From: Chlorokybus atmophyticus
Lineage: Eukaryota; Streptophyta; Chlorokybophyceae; Chlorokybales; Chlorokybaceae
DNA: 64,000 nt
Assembly (NCBI GenBank): GCA_009103225.1
Contig: RHPI01001037.1
Coordinates: forward strand, 1,202,588-1,266,587
Direction: 5' to 3'
Part shown: positions 24,680-39,600 of the stretch, piece by piece
Layout of the letters: each line of letters opens with the position of its first letter
Numbering within the stretch: position 1 is the first letter of the stretch
The notes under the pieces: model-generated
Told to the model about the DNA's origin: nothing
The model's database searches: none
Seen by the model: the letters and a program-made list of their open reading frames with translations, nothing else
Position numbers and translations under genes: made by a program

Positions 24680-27600
24680 ATGCCTTACAGGGGCGGCTCT
24701 TCCTTCTTCAACAGCAGCGAAGCCAGCAGCGATGGCGACGCCACCCCAACCCACACCGAGCGCAACGTGTGGTTCCCGCGCATAGCCTCCGGTGCCGAGG
24801 CGCCCAAGCAACACTTACCACCCGTGGATGGGAGTGTTGGTCTTGGAGGAGCTTACAACAATGGTGGCAGTGCGTGGAGGACGAGGAAGGCGGCGTGGTG
24901 GAAGGAGGCGGCGGCGAGAGCGGGAGGGAAAAGTGAGTGGTTGTGTGAAGGTGGTGTTTGCACAACATGTTGCATGTTGTTGTTGATGATGTCATTGTCA
25001 CCATTGCTTGCAGTGTGGGTGGTGGTTGTGCTCATCACCGCCTTTGCTGTCTCGATGTGGCAATAACTACCATCAACCAACATGTTGTTGTCAGCGTTGT
25101 CGCATGCTAGTATAGGCATACAACCACATCAACACAGCACTATTAGCTGCATGCACGTGTAGAAGCATGCTATGCATCCCCCACGCGTTGACCCAGACCT
25201 TGCTGCTGTAATAAAACATCCAGCTACACTGTCGCTGCCATACACAACACACACACACACACTTCTCCACGCAGGTCCACTCGACGACCTCTTCGCCATC
25301 CGCACGGAGGACATCGACGCGTACGAGCTCCGTTCAACTCCCGCTTCCAAGCGTCTCCGCGGCCACTTCTCCTCCCTCCCTTCCATATCCCCATCTCACC
25401 CTCCCTCCTCCTCCCCGCGCGCGGCCACACACCTCCTACCTCCCCTCAACACCACCACCAACAACAACGAGAACCACAACACAACCAACTATAATAACAA
25501 CAATCCTGCTTCGCCAAGTAAAGGAGGCAATGGGTCCCTTTATCTCCACCCGCAAGTGCCTGTGAGGACGCTGCTGATGCTAAGTCCCAAGGCGTCGCCT
25601 AAGGGGACAGCAGCAGGGAAGAGTTTTAGGGGTGTCACAACAACAACAACAACAACAGTTGGTGGTGGTGGTGTGTCAAGCCCAAAGTCTCCTGCTACTA
25701 CTGCTCCTCCTCCTCCTCCACCTGCGGCTGCGCCGTTAGAGGGGGTGACAGACCCCGTGGAGGCTGAGGCTATTGCACGCATACGGTGAGGGGGCAGGCT
25801 GTGTGATGTATGCATGCAGTATGTTGCAACGATGGTAGCAGGCGTTGAGGGTGATTGTGTGTATGTGCTGCTTGTGGTGGTGGTGCAGAACTGGCGATGA
25901 TGTGGTGGAGTTTTACGCTCAGTACGGGCAGGAGAGCGCGGTCAAGTTCTTCTACTGCATCAGGTGTGATGAGTCTCTTTCATTGCCAGGCACACAACCT
26001 ACATGCACACTATGCCACGCATGTAACTACGTTAGCTTGTTCACACACAACATGCAATTCATAGAAATTGTGTCTCTCTTGTCCAGGGCTGATACGGGCT
26101 TGGACTTCCGTCCTTATGACTTGGCAGTGGTCCCGCGTGAGGCCTTAAGCGCCCACGCCGAGCACTTCACTCTATCCGCTTCAGGCGTGGTTCGCGTGGT
26201 CCCTCCGCAACACAACAACAACAACACCCCCCACAACCCCCACCACCACACGCCCACGAGCAGCGAGTTCACCCCTCTCGGCGAGTGGGTCCGCGAGAAG
26301 TCTCTTTTCGGCGTGCTGAGACGCATGCGCTTCTTCAAGCACTACCTCGTCGACAAGATGTTCCGCATATGGCACAAGGGTGTGAGACATAAACTCTATT
26401 GTCAGGTGAGAAATAGACTCACGAGGAGGTTGTTCCTGGCGAAACCAACGTTCTGCGGGGCGCTAATGGAGCTGAGAGGACTCGTACATGATTTGTCGGA
26501 GATACGAATGATGCATGTCAACCAGAATCACCTGTACAGCCTCGACGAGTTTGCCGAACTGCAACAGTCCCACAGGTAGCGCACAGCAGACTACACACAT
26601 GCACAACAACTCAGTTACGCATGCATGTGCATCGATGCAACGTGCGTGTCTGCGTGGCACGGTGTGACACGCCCAGAAACGCATGCATGCACCTTTACAC
26701 AACACATATGCGCGTATACGCACACCACCCCTTCATCGTGTACGTGTGTGTCTGGGCACAGGACGCACAAGGCGACACCTGCTCTTGAGGCTGCTGTGGA
26801 GCGTATCCAATCCGGTCTCGAGCGCATCTGCCGCGAAGTATCCAAGCAAGCTCGCTTATACAAAGAGTCCATCCGCGACGCCAGCGAGTTGGAAGATGTG
26901 ACCGGCGTGAACCTCCTGCAGGTGAACTTAACGTTGTTGTATACGCTCTTGTGTACACATAGCTCACACCTCACACCTCCTTTAGGGTCAGGCTGCGGAC
27001 AAGACCCGCAGCATGGTTAGCATCAAGCACCAGAAGATGGAGCGCGCTCGCACGTACCGTCGCGTGACGGAGGAGGCCAAGATGTTGGGCGAGTTCATCC
27101 GTCTCGCGGACTACATGTTGGTTGAAGGACTCGTCGCACGCGCTATCGGCACGGCAGAGGAGTTGCTCGCTTTACTCGAGTCGCCACGCGTGGCGAGTGA
27201 CAAAGCCAGTAAGGGAGTGTTTCTCACCATGGTGTCGTTCGCGGAAGAGGGACTCGCATTCTCACCTACTGAGGTGGATGTGTTGGCTGTACTCAACAAC
27301 AACCTACTGGAAGGGATGATCTCCACAATACAAGGTGTACCGAGACTCCTCTTCATGCGCTCTTTCGTGCAATACTTTGATGCAAAGTTGTCAGGACTCA
27401 ACCCTGTGGCCATCATACGTGCAACGGATTACTTCGCTCAGCTGCGTGTACGTGTGGACAAAGTGGTGAGTCAGGACTTTGCAGAGGCGTTGCAGTATGC
27501 GCAGATATTCGAAGAGAATCGCGACATATACACGTTCGGGAAGACGTGGCGTCCCGAGGCTCACGCCGCGGAGAAACACACCCTCAAGGAGTTCAGGGAT

Positions 27601-30600
27601 GATCTGTACAAACAAAAGGAGTGGCGGAATGACTTGGAGAGGATGAAGATCGGGGCCGTCATCGGCGTGTTACACGTCGACTCCAAGTCACTCCGCAACT
27701 CACTTGTACCGATCACACTACGTACACTCGAGTCAATAAAGGGGTTACTCCTCCAAAGCGCACGTGAAGAAACTGTCAAAGCTCTCAGCTCGTTCCAATC
27801 CAGAATCAAACTACTCCAAGAGCGACCTCTTGCCTTAGACGAGTTCGTCACCTTCATGGAGGCTGTGGACGAGACCGTATCAAAGAGACGTCTTGCCCTC
27901 ATGGAGTCAGCTGTTGTGGACGACATGTATGATCTACTCACCTCCTTTGAGGTCAAGGCGCCCACCGCGGATCAAGTGAAGCTGGATGACCTGCATGATG
28001 CGGTCGCGGCGTATCAGGCGGCCGTCGTGAATGCGGAAGAGTATATCACAGATAGGAAGGGGGGGATGATGAACACGCTGGATAAACAGATTACGGCGAT
28101 CAACGAGGAGCTACTGTCGTTGCTTGGTATGTGGTATATGCATCGTTCAGTTCACGTGTACCATGTGGTGTTGGGTACAGCTGTGTGTCAAGCTGTACCC
28201 AACATCAACTGGGTTGCACTGCTGACCTGGTCAGTCCCAAAGCTTTGAACACACACAAGCTTCATGTTGGGTATGCGAGTCACGAGGCGTGTGTGTGTCA
28301 CACATACGCACTGGACGTGACACAACAAGTCTAACACACCCACTCACTCCAGGTTCTCTTCACTCGGGTCCTTACGTGGAGCCGGACTCCCTCCCTTCCG
28401 CCACGGCCGCCGAGCTCCACGCCGTGCAGGAAGGTTTAGGCGCCTTAGGCTCACGCGCGGGCGAGTGCCAACGCTACCAGCGCTTGTTCGGCATGCCCGT
28501 GGACGACTTCGCCAACTTGGCTCTGACTCAAAAAGAGTGTACTGCACGCCTAAGCGTATGGAGTGCTTTATCAGAGTTCATCGATAAAGCGCAAGCGTGG
28601 AAGACGGGTCCGTTACAGAAGTTGAGGGTGGTGGAGATACAAGCTGATGTGGAGCAGCACGCCAAAGATGCGTACAGGATGGGTAAAGCCAACAAGGAGG
28701 ACCGCGTGGTGTATCGTTTGAAGGATGCCATTGATGAGTTCAAGACAGTGATGCCATTGATAGAAGAATTAGCCAATGAGGCTCTCGGGTCCCGTCACTG
28801 GCAGGAGATTTTCCGACTCGTAAACCAACATTACGAGCCGGGTCAACCTTTCAGTGTGACAGATCTCCAGGCTTATGGCATAGCCAACCACATGGATGCT
28901 GTGGCTGCCATCTCACTCAATGCGAGTAAAGAGCATTCGCTTGAAAGAGCACTTGATAAGATGAGTGGAGACTGGTCTGGGTTGGAGTTCAGAGTGGTGG
29001 CGTACAAAGACACGGGGACATTTGTCATGGGCGGCGTGGATGAAGTGCAAGCTTTGTTAGATGATCAGATAGTGAAAATCCAGTCCATGAGAGCGAGTCC
29101 TTTCATTAAACCATTTGAAGCCCGTGCGAGTACGTGGGAGGATATGCTCCAGACTTTGCAGGATTTGGTGGATAATTGGTTGGCTTGTCAGGCGACATGG
29201 CAATATTTGGAGCCAATCTTTGGGTCTGCGGATATATTGAAACAGATGCCTGAAGAAGGGGAGCAGTTCAGAACTGTGGACACCATATGGCGAGACATGA
29301 TGGCCAAGACCAACAAGGCACCCGCGTGTATCACCATTGCGCGCGATAAGGAGAGGCTCGCCAGGCTGAAAGAGGCTAATAATCTATTGGATGCTATTCA
29401 GAAGGGGTTGGCGAGCTATTTAGAGCAGAAGCGAGTGGCTTTCCCGAGATTCTTCTTCTTATCGAATGATGAGATGTTGGAGATCCTTTCTGAAACAAAG
29501 GACCCGACGCGCGTGCAACCCCACTTGAAGAAATGCTTTGAAGGCATTGACTCGCTTCGCTTCGAAGAGAAAGCTGATACGCAGTTCATCACAGCTATTG
29601 TGTCTGCTGAGGGTGAAGCTGTGGACTTAAAGGACAACATTAAGCCTGCTGCTGCTAATGGTGCAGTAGAGAAGTGGCTGTTACTCGTCGAGTCCGGCAT
29701 GGTTGAGTGCATTCAGAATCAATGTGAGTTATCAGTAGCTGCTTATGCGACTGTTCCCAGAGAAGAGTGGGTGTTGGCCTGGCCGGGACAAGTCGTCCTT
29801 GTCGTGTCGGCCATCTACTGGACCCAACAAGTCACCGCAGCAGTCAACGCCGGCAACAATGTTGTGTCGGACTATGAACGGGAATGCACAGACTCCTTAG
29901 GGAGAATTGTGTCTCTTGTTAGAGGAGACTTGACCAAACTCGCAAGAGCAACATTATCTGCGCTTGTTGTGATGGACGTGCACGCGAGGGATGTTGTGGC
30001 GATGCTGTCTAGAGAAGGTGTGGGTGGTGTGGGTGGCGAGAGTGGCTTCGCGTGGCAGAGTCAACTGAGGATGTATTGGGAGAACGGGACGTGTATCGTC
30101 AGGATGATGAACGCGTCGGTGGAGTACGGGTACGAGTATCTGGGCAACTCGTCGAGACTGGTCATCACGCCGCTCACGGATAGGTGCTATCGGACGCTGA
30201 TGGGAGCCATACATCTGAACCTGGGAGGAGCACCGGAGGGACCTGCAGGAACAGGTGCGTGCTGTGATGTGGGTGGGGGTGGGTGGGTGGTGGGATGAAT
30301 GCGTGCGTGCGCGCGTGCACGTGCGCGCACGTGTGCGTGTGCGTGTGCGCGTGAGAGTGTGTACGCGTAAATGCATGGGCATGCGTGTGTGCATCTGCAT
30401 TCGTATGCATTGCGCACCTATGTGTGCGTGTGCGCGCATGCGTGTGGTAATAGATGTGTGCGCGTTTGTGCGTGTACATGTTGTAACACTGATGACACCC
30501 ATATTATCCAGGCAAGACCGAGACGACCAAGGACTTAGCCAAGGCCCTCGCCCGCCAATGCGTCGTCTTCAACTGCTCCGACTCCCTCGACTACCTCGCC

Positions 30601-33600
30601 ATGGCCAAGTTCTTCAAAGGCTTAGCCGCCTCCGGCGCGTGGGCTTGTTTCGACGAGTTCAACCGCATCGACCTCGAAGTCCTATCCGTCGTGGCACAGC
30701 AAGTATTAGAAATCCAAATCGCCGTCCAACAGAAGGTCAAGACGTTCACCTTTGAAGGGACTGAGTTGACTCTCAAACCGACGTGCAACGTGTTTATTAC
30801 CATGAACCCGGGTTATGCCGGGCGATCGGAGTTGCCGGATAACTTGAAGGCGTTGTTTAGAACGGTGGCTATGATGGTGCCGGATTATGCGATGATCAGT
30901 GAGATTATACTGTATTCGAATGGGTATTTACAGGCGAGGGATTGTGCTAGGAAGATCGTGGCGACGTATAGACTGTGCTCGGAGCAACTGAGCTCGCAGG
31001 ATCATTATGATTATGGAATGAGAGCCGTCATGGCGGTACTGCGGGCAGCTGGTATGTTGTGGTTGTGGTTGTGGTTGTGGTTGTGGTTCTCGTGTTTGCG
31101 GGTGGATAGTGTATGCGTGTGCGTGCATGTGTGTGTGTACACACTGTGTTGCTCACCTGAGTTATGTCTCTCATTCCTCCTTCAGCCAACCTGAAGCGTC
31201 GTTTCCCCTCCGAGGACGAGTACGTCCTTATGCTCCGTTCCATCATCGACGTCAACCTCTGCAAGTTCCTGTCCCACGACGTCCCCCTCTTCAACGGCAT
31301 CGTCAAGGACCTGTTCCCCGGGGTCGTGCTGCCCTCCCCGGACTACGTCAACCTCGACAACGCCATGAGGGCGAACTGTAAGAAGATGAATCTGCAGCCG
31401 ACGGACTACTTCCTGACAAAGGTGAGTAGAGATGAGAGTAACACAGTAGCACACTAGCACACTACTATGGCAATTGCACCTCTGAGCATGCAAGGTTTGA
31501 GTTGTGCGTGTGTGTGACGCACGCACGCAAGCACCCATGCACGCACATGCGCATACGCATGAAAGTGTGTGTGTGTGCGCGCGCGTGCATGTATGAGGTT
31601 GCATGAACACTCTCGCACACACCCATATGCGTGCGCGTGCGCACACACACACACATACACTCTCACTTGCATACACATCACGATACGGGATTTGAGTATA
31701 CGCACAGAGTCACGATACGCGTGTACGTTCACACCAACAACCAAGTGTTGCACACCCCACTCACCCTCCCTCCTCCAGGTGATCCAGCTCTACGAGATGA
31801 TCGTGGTCCGCCACGGCCTGATGCTCGTGGGCCTCCCGTTCTCCGGCAAGACCTCCGCCTCCCGCGTCCTCGCCTCCTCGCTGTCGGACCTCGCCGACGC
31901 CGGACTCAACAACGAGAACAGGGTCAAGGTCACGGTCATCAATCCGAAGGGAGTCACCATGGGGCAGCTGTATGGACAGAACGACCCGGCCACGCAGGAG
32001 TGGTGCGATGGGGTGCTGGCGGTCAAGTTTAGGGCGTTCGCGAGTGAACAGGTGAGAGGGGTGGGGTGGGTGGGTGTGCATGCGTGCACGCATGCATGCA
32101 CTCGCAATGGGAAAAATCCAGCAATGATGAGTAAGCATGCGTGCAAACGTGACTGTGCTTGAGAGAGTGAGTGAGTGCGCGCGCGCGCGCGCGTGTGTGC
32201 GTGTATGTGTGTGCATGCATGCGCGTGTATGTGTAATTGTGTGTATGTGAGTGAGTGAGTGAGCAGGCGTGTGGGTATGCATACCTGCATGGGTGCATAA
32301 CACACGTACTCACTGATGTATGTGTGGCAGTCTCCTGCGAGGAAGTGGTTGATCCTCGACGGTCCCGTCGACGCCATTTGGATCGAGAACATGAACACCG
32401 TCCTCGACGACAACAAGAAGCTCTGTCTCCCCAACAGCGAGATCATCCAGATGTCCAGCACGATGAACATGATCTTCGAGGTGGGTGACCTCGCCGTGGC
32501 TTCACCCGCCACGGTCTCACGCTGCGGGATGGTGTATCTGGAACCACATCAACTGGGGTGGAGACCACTCGTGCAGTCATGGCTAGCAACATTCCCAACG
32601 TGTGCTGATGAACATACGCGGAGACTGGATGCGTTGTTCGAGTGGTTGCTGCCGGCGGCGTCGAGGTTTGTGAGGACAGAGGTGAAGGAGATATCGCCCA
32701 CGTTGGATGCCAACATTGCACAGTCACTCATGCGCATGTTCGCCGCACTATACCCGGAGCTGTTGTTGGATGAATCCACCAACACAACAACAAGTGACCC
32801 ACAAGCCATTACCCAACGTGTGGATGCGACCTTCGTGTTTGCGCTCACGTGGTCCGCGGGCGCCACGGGTGACGTGGCGGGTAGGAAGGCGTGGGACGTG
32901 TTTGTGAGGAGGATGTGCATAGGAGGGGCTGCGCCAGAAGGGTATGAGATGTACGTCCCCAACAAACACGCCACGCTCGTCGCGCCGATGGTACCGGACG
33001 ATAACGGGGCACTCGTACATGACTACTTCTGGGACAAAGACGCGGGTACGGGAGTGTTGTGTGTGATGATTTGCACTCGTTTATGGTATGTTTTGTTGAC
33101 AGTGAAGCTGTTGGAGTTGCACTTGACGCTTAGCATGTCTGCCCACATGCGTGCGTGCGTGCGTGCGCACACGCATATACTTATACGCAGCGCACGTCTG
33201 CTTGTATGTACGCGCGTGTATGTGTAACAACTGCTAGCATGCACACACAAGCCTCCATACGACTCGCACGACAACTCTACATTCCCACTTCAGGTGCATG
33301 GAAGACGTGGACATCCACCATAGCTCCCGTCGACATCCCCTCCGACGCCCAATTCAGCGAGATCATCATCCCCACGGCCGATTCCACCACATACACCTTC
33401 CTCCTCCAACTCGCTATCGGTCAGGAGAAGCCCATTCTGTTCGCGGGTGCGACGGGGACGGGCAAGTCCGTCTACATCAAGAGGCACCTCATGTCGGGAC
33501 TGGCCAAGGAGAAGTACAGTACGGTCGCGGTGGCATTCTCGGCGAGGACGTCGGCGAATATGACGCAGGAGCAGATCGATGGGAAACTGGATAAGAGAAG

Positions 33601-36600
33601 GAAAGGGGTGTTTGGGCCACCAGCTGGCAAAGTGAGTGTCGGTGCCCCCTTTTGTGATATGCCTACCCACCCACACACGTGCCCCTGCGCACCCACCCTC
33701 TCCACACATACACGCACGCGCGCACATACCCACCCACCCACACCCACACCCACATACACGCACACGCACGCACGCACGCACGCACTCTTACACATGCACG
33801 CACGCAATACGCAAACATCACGTGTGCTCCAGCACACCGCAATTGTACTAACCCGTCCCCTGCCCGTCCCCTGTCTCAGAAATGCGTGATCTTCGTGGAC
33901 GACCTCAACATGCCCCAACTCGAGCCGTACGGCGCCCAGCCCCCGATCGAGTTGCTTCGTCAGTTCATGGACTACGGCGGCTGGTACGCCCGCGACAACT
34001 CCTTCCGCGAGATGGTCGACGTCAACTTCGTCGCGGCAATGGGACCACCGGGAGGAGGAAGAAACAACGTCACGAGCAGATACTTGAGACACTTCAACAC
34101 GGTGGCCGTGTCACAAGTGGCGGATACATCACTGTTGACAATATTCACATCCATACTCAACTGGCACTTGAATGCCAATCCATTCCCAACAGAAGTGCGT
34201 GCCTTGACTTCTGCGGTGACAGCGGCAACCTTAGAGGTGTACTCTACAAGTGTGGCCACACTTCTTCCAACTCCAACCAAGTCTCACTACATCTTCAACT
34301 TGAGGGACTTTGCTCGTGTGGTTCAGGGGGTGATGTTGCATCACCACGCTTTACTGCCGGCCGAGTCTGGCGTACAAGCGGCGAAGCAGTTTGCGCGCTT
34401 GTGGACGCACGAAGTGTTGCGCGTGTTTTATGATCGCCTCACGGATGATAAGGATAGAAAATGGCTGCTTGATACAGTGAAAACACTCACGAAGAAGCAC
34501 TTCTTCTACCTGTTTGATGAGCTGTTTGGACACCTCAAAGAGGGGGAGAATGGTAGTGATACAGTGGACATGAATGCGATGAGGAGGTGTTTCTTCGGTG
34601 CGTACATGGACGAGGACCAAGATGCGAGTAAATACGGTGAGGTTCAAGACATAACTAAACTCCTCGCTGCGATGGAAGAGTACCTAAAAGACTACAACGG
34701 CACGAGCAAGCGTCCGATGAACTTGGCAATCTTCCTATTTGCGGCCGAGCACGTGTCGCGCATATGCCGCTTACTCCTCCAACCGGGTGGCCACATGTTG
34801 TTGGTTGGCGTGGGGGGGTCGGGGAGACAATCCCTCACGCGCCTCGCATCCCACATGTGTGGCATGCAAGTCCTCCAGGTGGAGATATCAAAGTCATATG
34901 GCATGATAGAGTGGAGAGAGGACTTGAAGAGAATGTTGAGAGTGGCGGGAGAGGCCGCGGGAAGCCCCGCCGTGTTTCTGTTCAGTGATACGCAGATCAA
35001 GAACGAGGCGTTCGTGGAGGATATCAACAATGTGCTCAATGCGGGAGAGGTACCCAACATGTTTGCCAACGATGAGAAGGCCATCATCATAGAGAACGTA
35101 CGCACCATCGCAGCCAAAGCAGGACGAAAACTCGAGACACAGGTTAGCACTGTGGTTGTGGTTGTACTTGTGTCTCAATGTTGTCTATCATATATAACAT
35201 CCTGATACATGTGTGCATTGCAGTTGGAGCTCTGGGCTTTCTTTGTTGAGCGTTGCCGTGCGCGTCTCCACATCGTCATCTGCATGTCTCCTGTCGGCGA
35301 CGCCTTCCGCGAGCGCCTGCGACAATACCCGTCGCTCGTCAACTGCTGCACAATCGACTGGTTCCAAGTGAGTGGGACCAAGAGATACATGTGTGTTGGT
35401 GATACATGTTGGTGATACATGTCTCTCACTGTTCTTAACGAGTTAGTAGATAGGCCTCAGCCTCATGTGCACCTTGGTCCAGCAAGCTTCCGCTAATACG
35501 TACAACGCATATATATTTTACGTCATTCAGTATTACTGTATAGTGCATGACTTGACACAACTCTTGCATTGCAGGAGTGGCCGACGGATGCGCTCGAGGC
35601 CGTTGCTCAGAAATTCTTGAAGGAGGTTGATCTCGAGTCCAGCGTGCGTGAGGGCATGGTCCGCATGTGCAAGACTTTCCACGACACGGTTCGCGACTTC
35701 AGCGGCCGTTTCTACTCCGAGCTCGGCCGTCGCAACTACGTCACTCCCACATCCTACCTGGAACTCATATCCACATTCCAGACTTTACTCACAGCCAAAC
35801 GCAAGGAAGTGATGAAGCTGAAACAGAGATACGAGACGGGGTTGCAGAAGTTAGCCAGTAGTGCGGAGGAGGTGGCAGGCATGTCTCAGGAGCTTGTTGA
35901 GCTAAAGCCCAAGTTGATTGAGACTGTTGGTGAAGTGGAGGAGCTCATGCGCAAGATTGATAGAGAGAAGATTGAAGTGGTTGAGCCTAAAAAGGCTGTT
36001 GTGCAAGCCGATGAAGCCGTGGCTGCGGCTCAGGCTGCTGAAGCTAAGGCTATCAAAGATGATTGTGAGAGTGCTTTAGCTGAAGCCATGCCTGCATTGA
36101 AAGAAGCTCTCTCTGCTCTTGATACACTCAAGCCTGCGGATATCAACTATGTGAAGTCTCTCAAGAACCCGCCGAGTGCTGTGAAACTTGTCATGGAGGC
36201 CGTATGCGTCATCCTCGACGTGAAGCCCGTGAAGGTCCCGGACGGGTCCGGCAAGATGGCGTTTGACTATTGGAAGCCATCTGTTGCTTTACTCAATGAT
36301 AAAGAGTTCCTCAACACGCTCAAGGCGTATGACAAAGACAACATACCGCCCAAGATTATAGATAAGATACGGTCGACTTACCTGACAAATGAGGAGTTCA
36401 CGCCGGAAAGAGCAGCCAACGCATCAGCTGCAGCAGAGGGACTGTGCAAGTGGGTGAATGCTATGTCGAAGTATGATGCTGTTGCAAAAGTTGTCGCACC
36501 AAAGCAAGCGCAGCTGAAGATTGCTGAAGCAGCCTATGAGAAGGTACACACGCACACGTACATGCAGTGAACTTTGTTGTGTGTGTGTTGGTGCAATCTG

Positions 36601-39600
36601 ACTTGCATATGTATAGGTTATGGTGGCGCTGAGGGCGAAGCAAGCTGAGCTCAAGGAGGTGCTTGACAAGCTTGCGGCCATGGAGGCGCAGCTGGCCGCC
36701 AACATGGCCAAGAAGGAGAACCTACAGCACGAGGTGGGGATGTGCACCGTCAAGCTCGAGCGCGCGGAGAAGCTCATTGGCGGTCTCGGTGGAGAAAAGG
36801 TATGCATGCGTGTGTGTATGTGCGCACGTGACTGTCTTGGTGTGATGACTGAATTTTGTGTGTAATCAGGTGCGGTGGACCGAGGCAGCGCATGCGTTGG
36901 GACACGTGTACACCAACTTGACGGGAGACATACTCGTCTCGGCGGGTGTGATCAGCTACCTCGGCGCGTTCACGGCGGGTTACCGTCAGGCCATCATCGA
37001 GAAGTGGGTCGCATTGTGCGAGGCCGAGAGCATCCCTCGTTCCCGTCTCTTCTCCCTCAACGCGGCATTGGGCAACCCCGTCGCCATCCGCGAGTGGCTC
37101 ATCGCGGGTCTACCCAACGACTCGTTCTCCATAGACAACGCCATCGTGGTGGCCAACGCGCGAAGGTGGCCACTCATGATCGACCCGCAGGGACAGGCCA
37201 ACAAGTGGGTGAAGAACATGGAGAGAGCCAACAACTTGCAGGTGATAAAGCTCAGCGAGGGAGGGGAGTATATACGCACACTCGAGAACGCCATACAGTT
37301 CGGCCTACCCGTGTTGTTGGAGAATGTTGGGGAGGAGCTCGACCCAACACTCGAGCCTTTACTACTTAAACAAGTGTTCAAGTCAGGAGGCATGAATTGT
37401 ATAAGGCTTGGTGATGCAACGATAGAGTACTCGTCGGACTTCCGCTTCTACATGACGACGAAGCTGAGGAACCCACACTACCTCCCTGAGACAGCTGTCA
37501 AAGTAACGCTACTCAACTTCATGATCACAAAAGAGGGTCTGAGTGATCAGATGCTTGGTGTTGTTGTGGCGAAGGAGCGCCCGGACCTCGAGCAACAGAA
37601 GAATGAGCTTGTTGTCCAGGGCGCCGAGAACAAGCGCAAGCTCAAGGAGATTGAGGACAAGATCTTAGAGGTGTTGTCGGGCTCCGAGGGCAACATCCTC
37701 GAGGATGAGACCGCTATCAAGATCATATCCGAGGCGAAGGTCCTCGGCAATGACATCAATGCCAAGCAGGCTTTGGCGGAGCAGACGGAGAAGGAGATTG
37801 ATGCTGCCCGTGTCGGGTACAAGGCGGGAGGGGACTACGCCGCCACGCTCTTCTTTTGTATCTCTGACCTCGCCAACATCGAGCCGATGTATCAGTACTC
37901 TCTGCCATGGTTTGTCAACCTCTACGTGCTGTCCATCACGAACAGCGCCAAGGCCGAGGAGGTCGCTGACCGCCTGGCCAACATCAACACCCACTTCACC
38001 TTCTCCCTCTACTGCAACGTGTGCCGCAGCCTCTTTGAGAAAGACAAGCTGCTCTTTGCTTTCCTACTGTGCTCGCGCATCATGGAGACCCGCGGCGATA
38101 TCGACCCCGCCGAGTGGATGTTCCTACTCACGGGCGGTATCGGCACGGGTGGGACCGGCTTCGGGACCAACCCGAACCCGGAATGGTTGATAGACAGGTC
38201 CTGGACTGAGCTTTGCCGGCTGTCGGTGCTATCCCCGGCCTTTACGGGACTCGCCGAGGGACTGAGAGACAACCCGAAAGAGTGGAAGGAGCTGTACGAC
38301 AGCACCGAACCCCACCTCATGCCTTTACCCGGGGGAGGAGCCAACAACAACAGCAAGTTCTCCTCCCTCAATCCAATCCAGAAGCTGCTTGTCCTAAGGT
38401 GTGTCAGGCCAGATAAGGTTGTCCCCGCCGTGCAGGACTTTGTTGTCCAGGCGATGGGGCGCAAGTTTGTCGAGCCTCCCGTGTTCGATCTGGGTTCGTG
38501 TTACGCCGACTCAAGCGCCACGTGCCCGTTGATATTCGTATTGTCTGTCGGTAGCGACCCGATGGCGGCTTTGCTCAAGTTCGCCGAGGCCAAAGGTATG
38601 ATGGAGAGGATGCAGTTCATCTCTCTGGGGCAAGGTCAGGGCCCGAAAGCTTCAGCTCTCATCAAAGATGCTATTGAGGCCGGGTCGTGGGTCGTGTTGC
38701 AAAACTGTCACTTGGCGCCGTCGTGGATGCCATCTCTGGAGAAGATATGCGAAGAGATCAATCCGGATACGGTCAATGTGGACTTTAGACTCTGGATGAC
38801 GTCGTATCCGAGCCCAAAATTCCCCGTGGCGATCCTCCAGAACGGCGTGAAGATGACCAACGAGCCCCCGAAGGGCATCCGCGCCAACATCAAGAGGTCG
38901 TACGGGTTGGACCCCATCTCCAACGACGACTTCTTTGAGGGTTCCACACGCCCGCATGTGTTCAAGAAACTGTTATTCGGTCTCACTTTCTTCCACGCCG
39001 TCGTGCAAGAGAGACGCAAGTTTGGGCCCCTCGGGTTCAACATCCCGTACGGGTTCGATGATGGCGACCTTCGCATCAGCGTGAGGCAGCTACGCATGTT
39101 GATAGATGAGGCCGAGGGCGGGACTCCCTTCGCCGCACTCAACTACATCACCTCCGAGTGCAACTACGGCGGGAGGGTCACCGACGACAAGGACAGGATA
39201 CTCATCAAGGCTGTACTTGAGAACGTTTACTGTGCTGAGATACTTGAACAAGACTACAAGTTTTCCAGTTCAGGGCTCTATTATGCTCCCGACGAGGGCG
39301 ATAGAGACTCCTTCGTGCGGTACATTGAGAGTTTACCGATAGCGCCGCTGCCGGAGGCCTTTGGTCTCCACGCCAACGCGGACATCACCAAGGACGTGAG
39401 CGACACCAACATGATGTTTTCCTCCTTGCTGTCGATGTCGAGCACGAGCGGGTCCGGCAAGGGCGGCGCCGCTGCCAGCGCCGAGAGCGCCGTGGCCGGC
39501 GTGGTGAAGGATATCCTCGCCACGCTGCCTCCCGACTTTGATCTCGAGGCGGCCCTGAGACGCTTCCCCGTGTTGTACGAGGAGAGCATGAACACGATGT

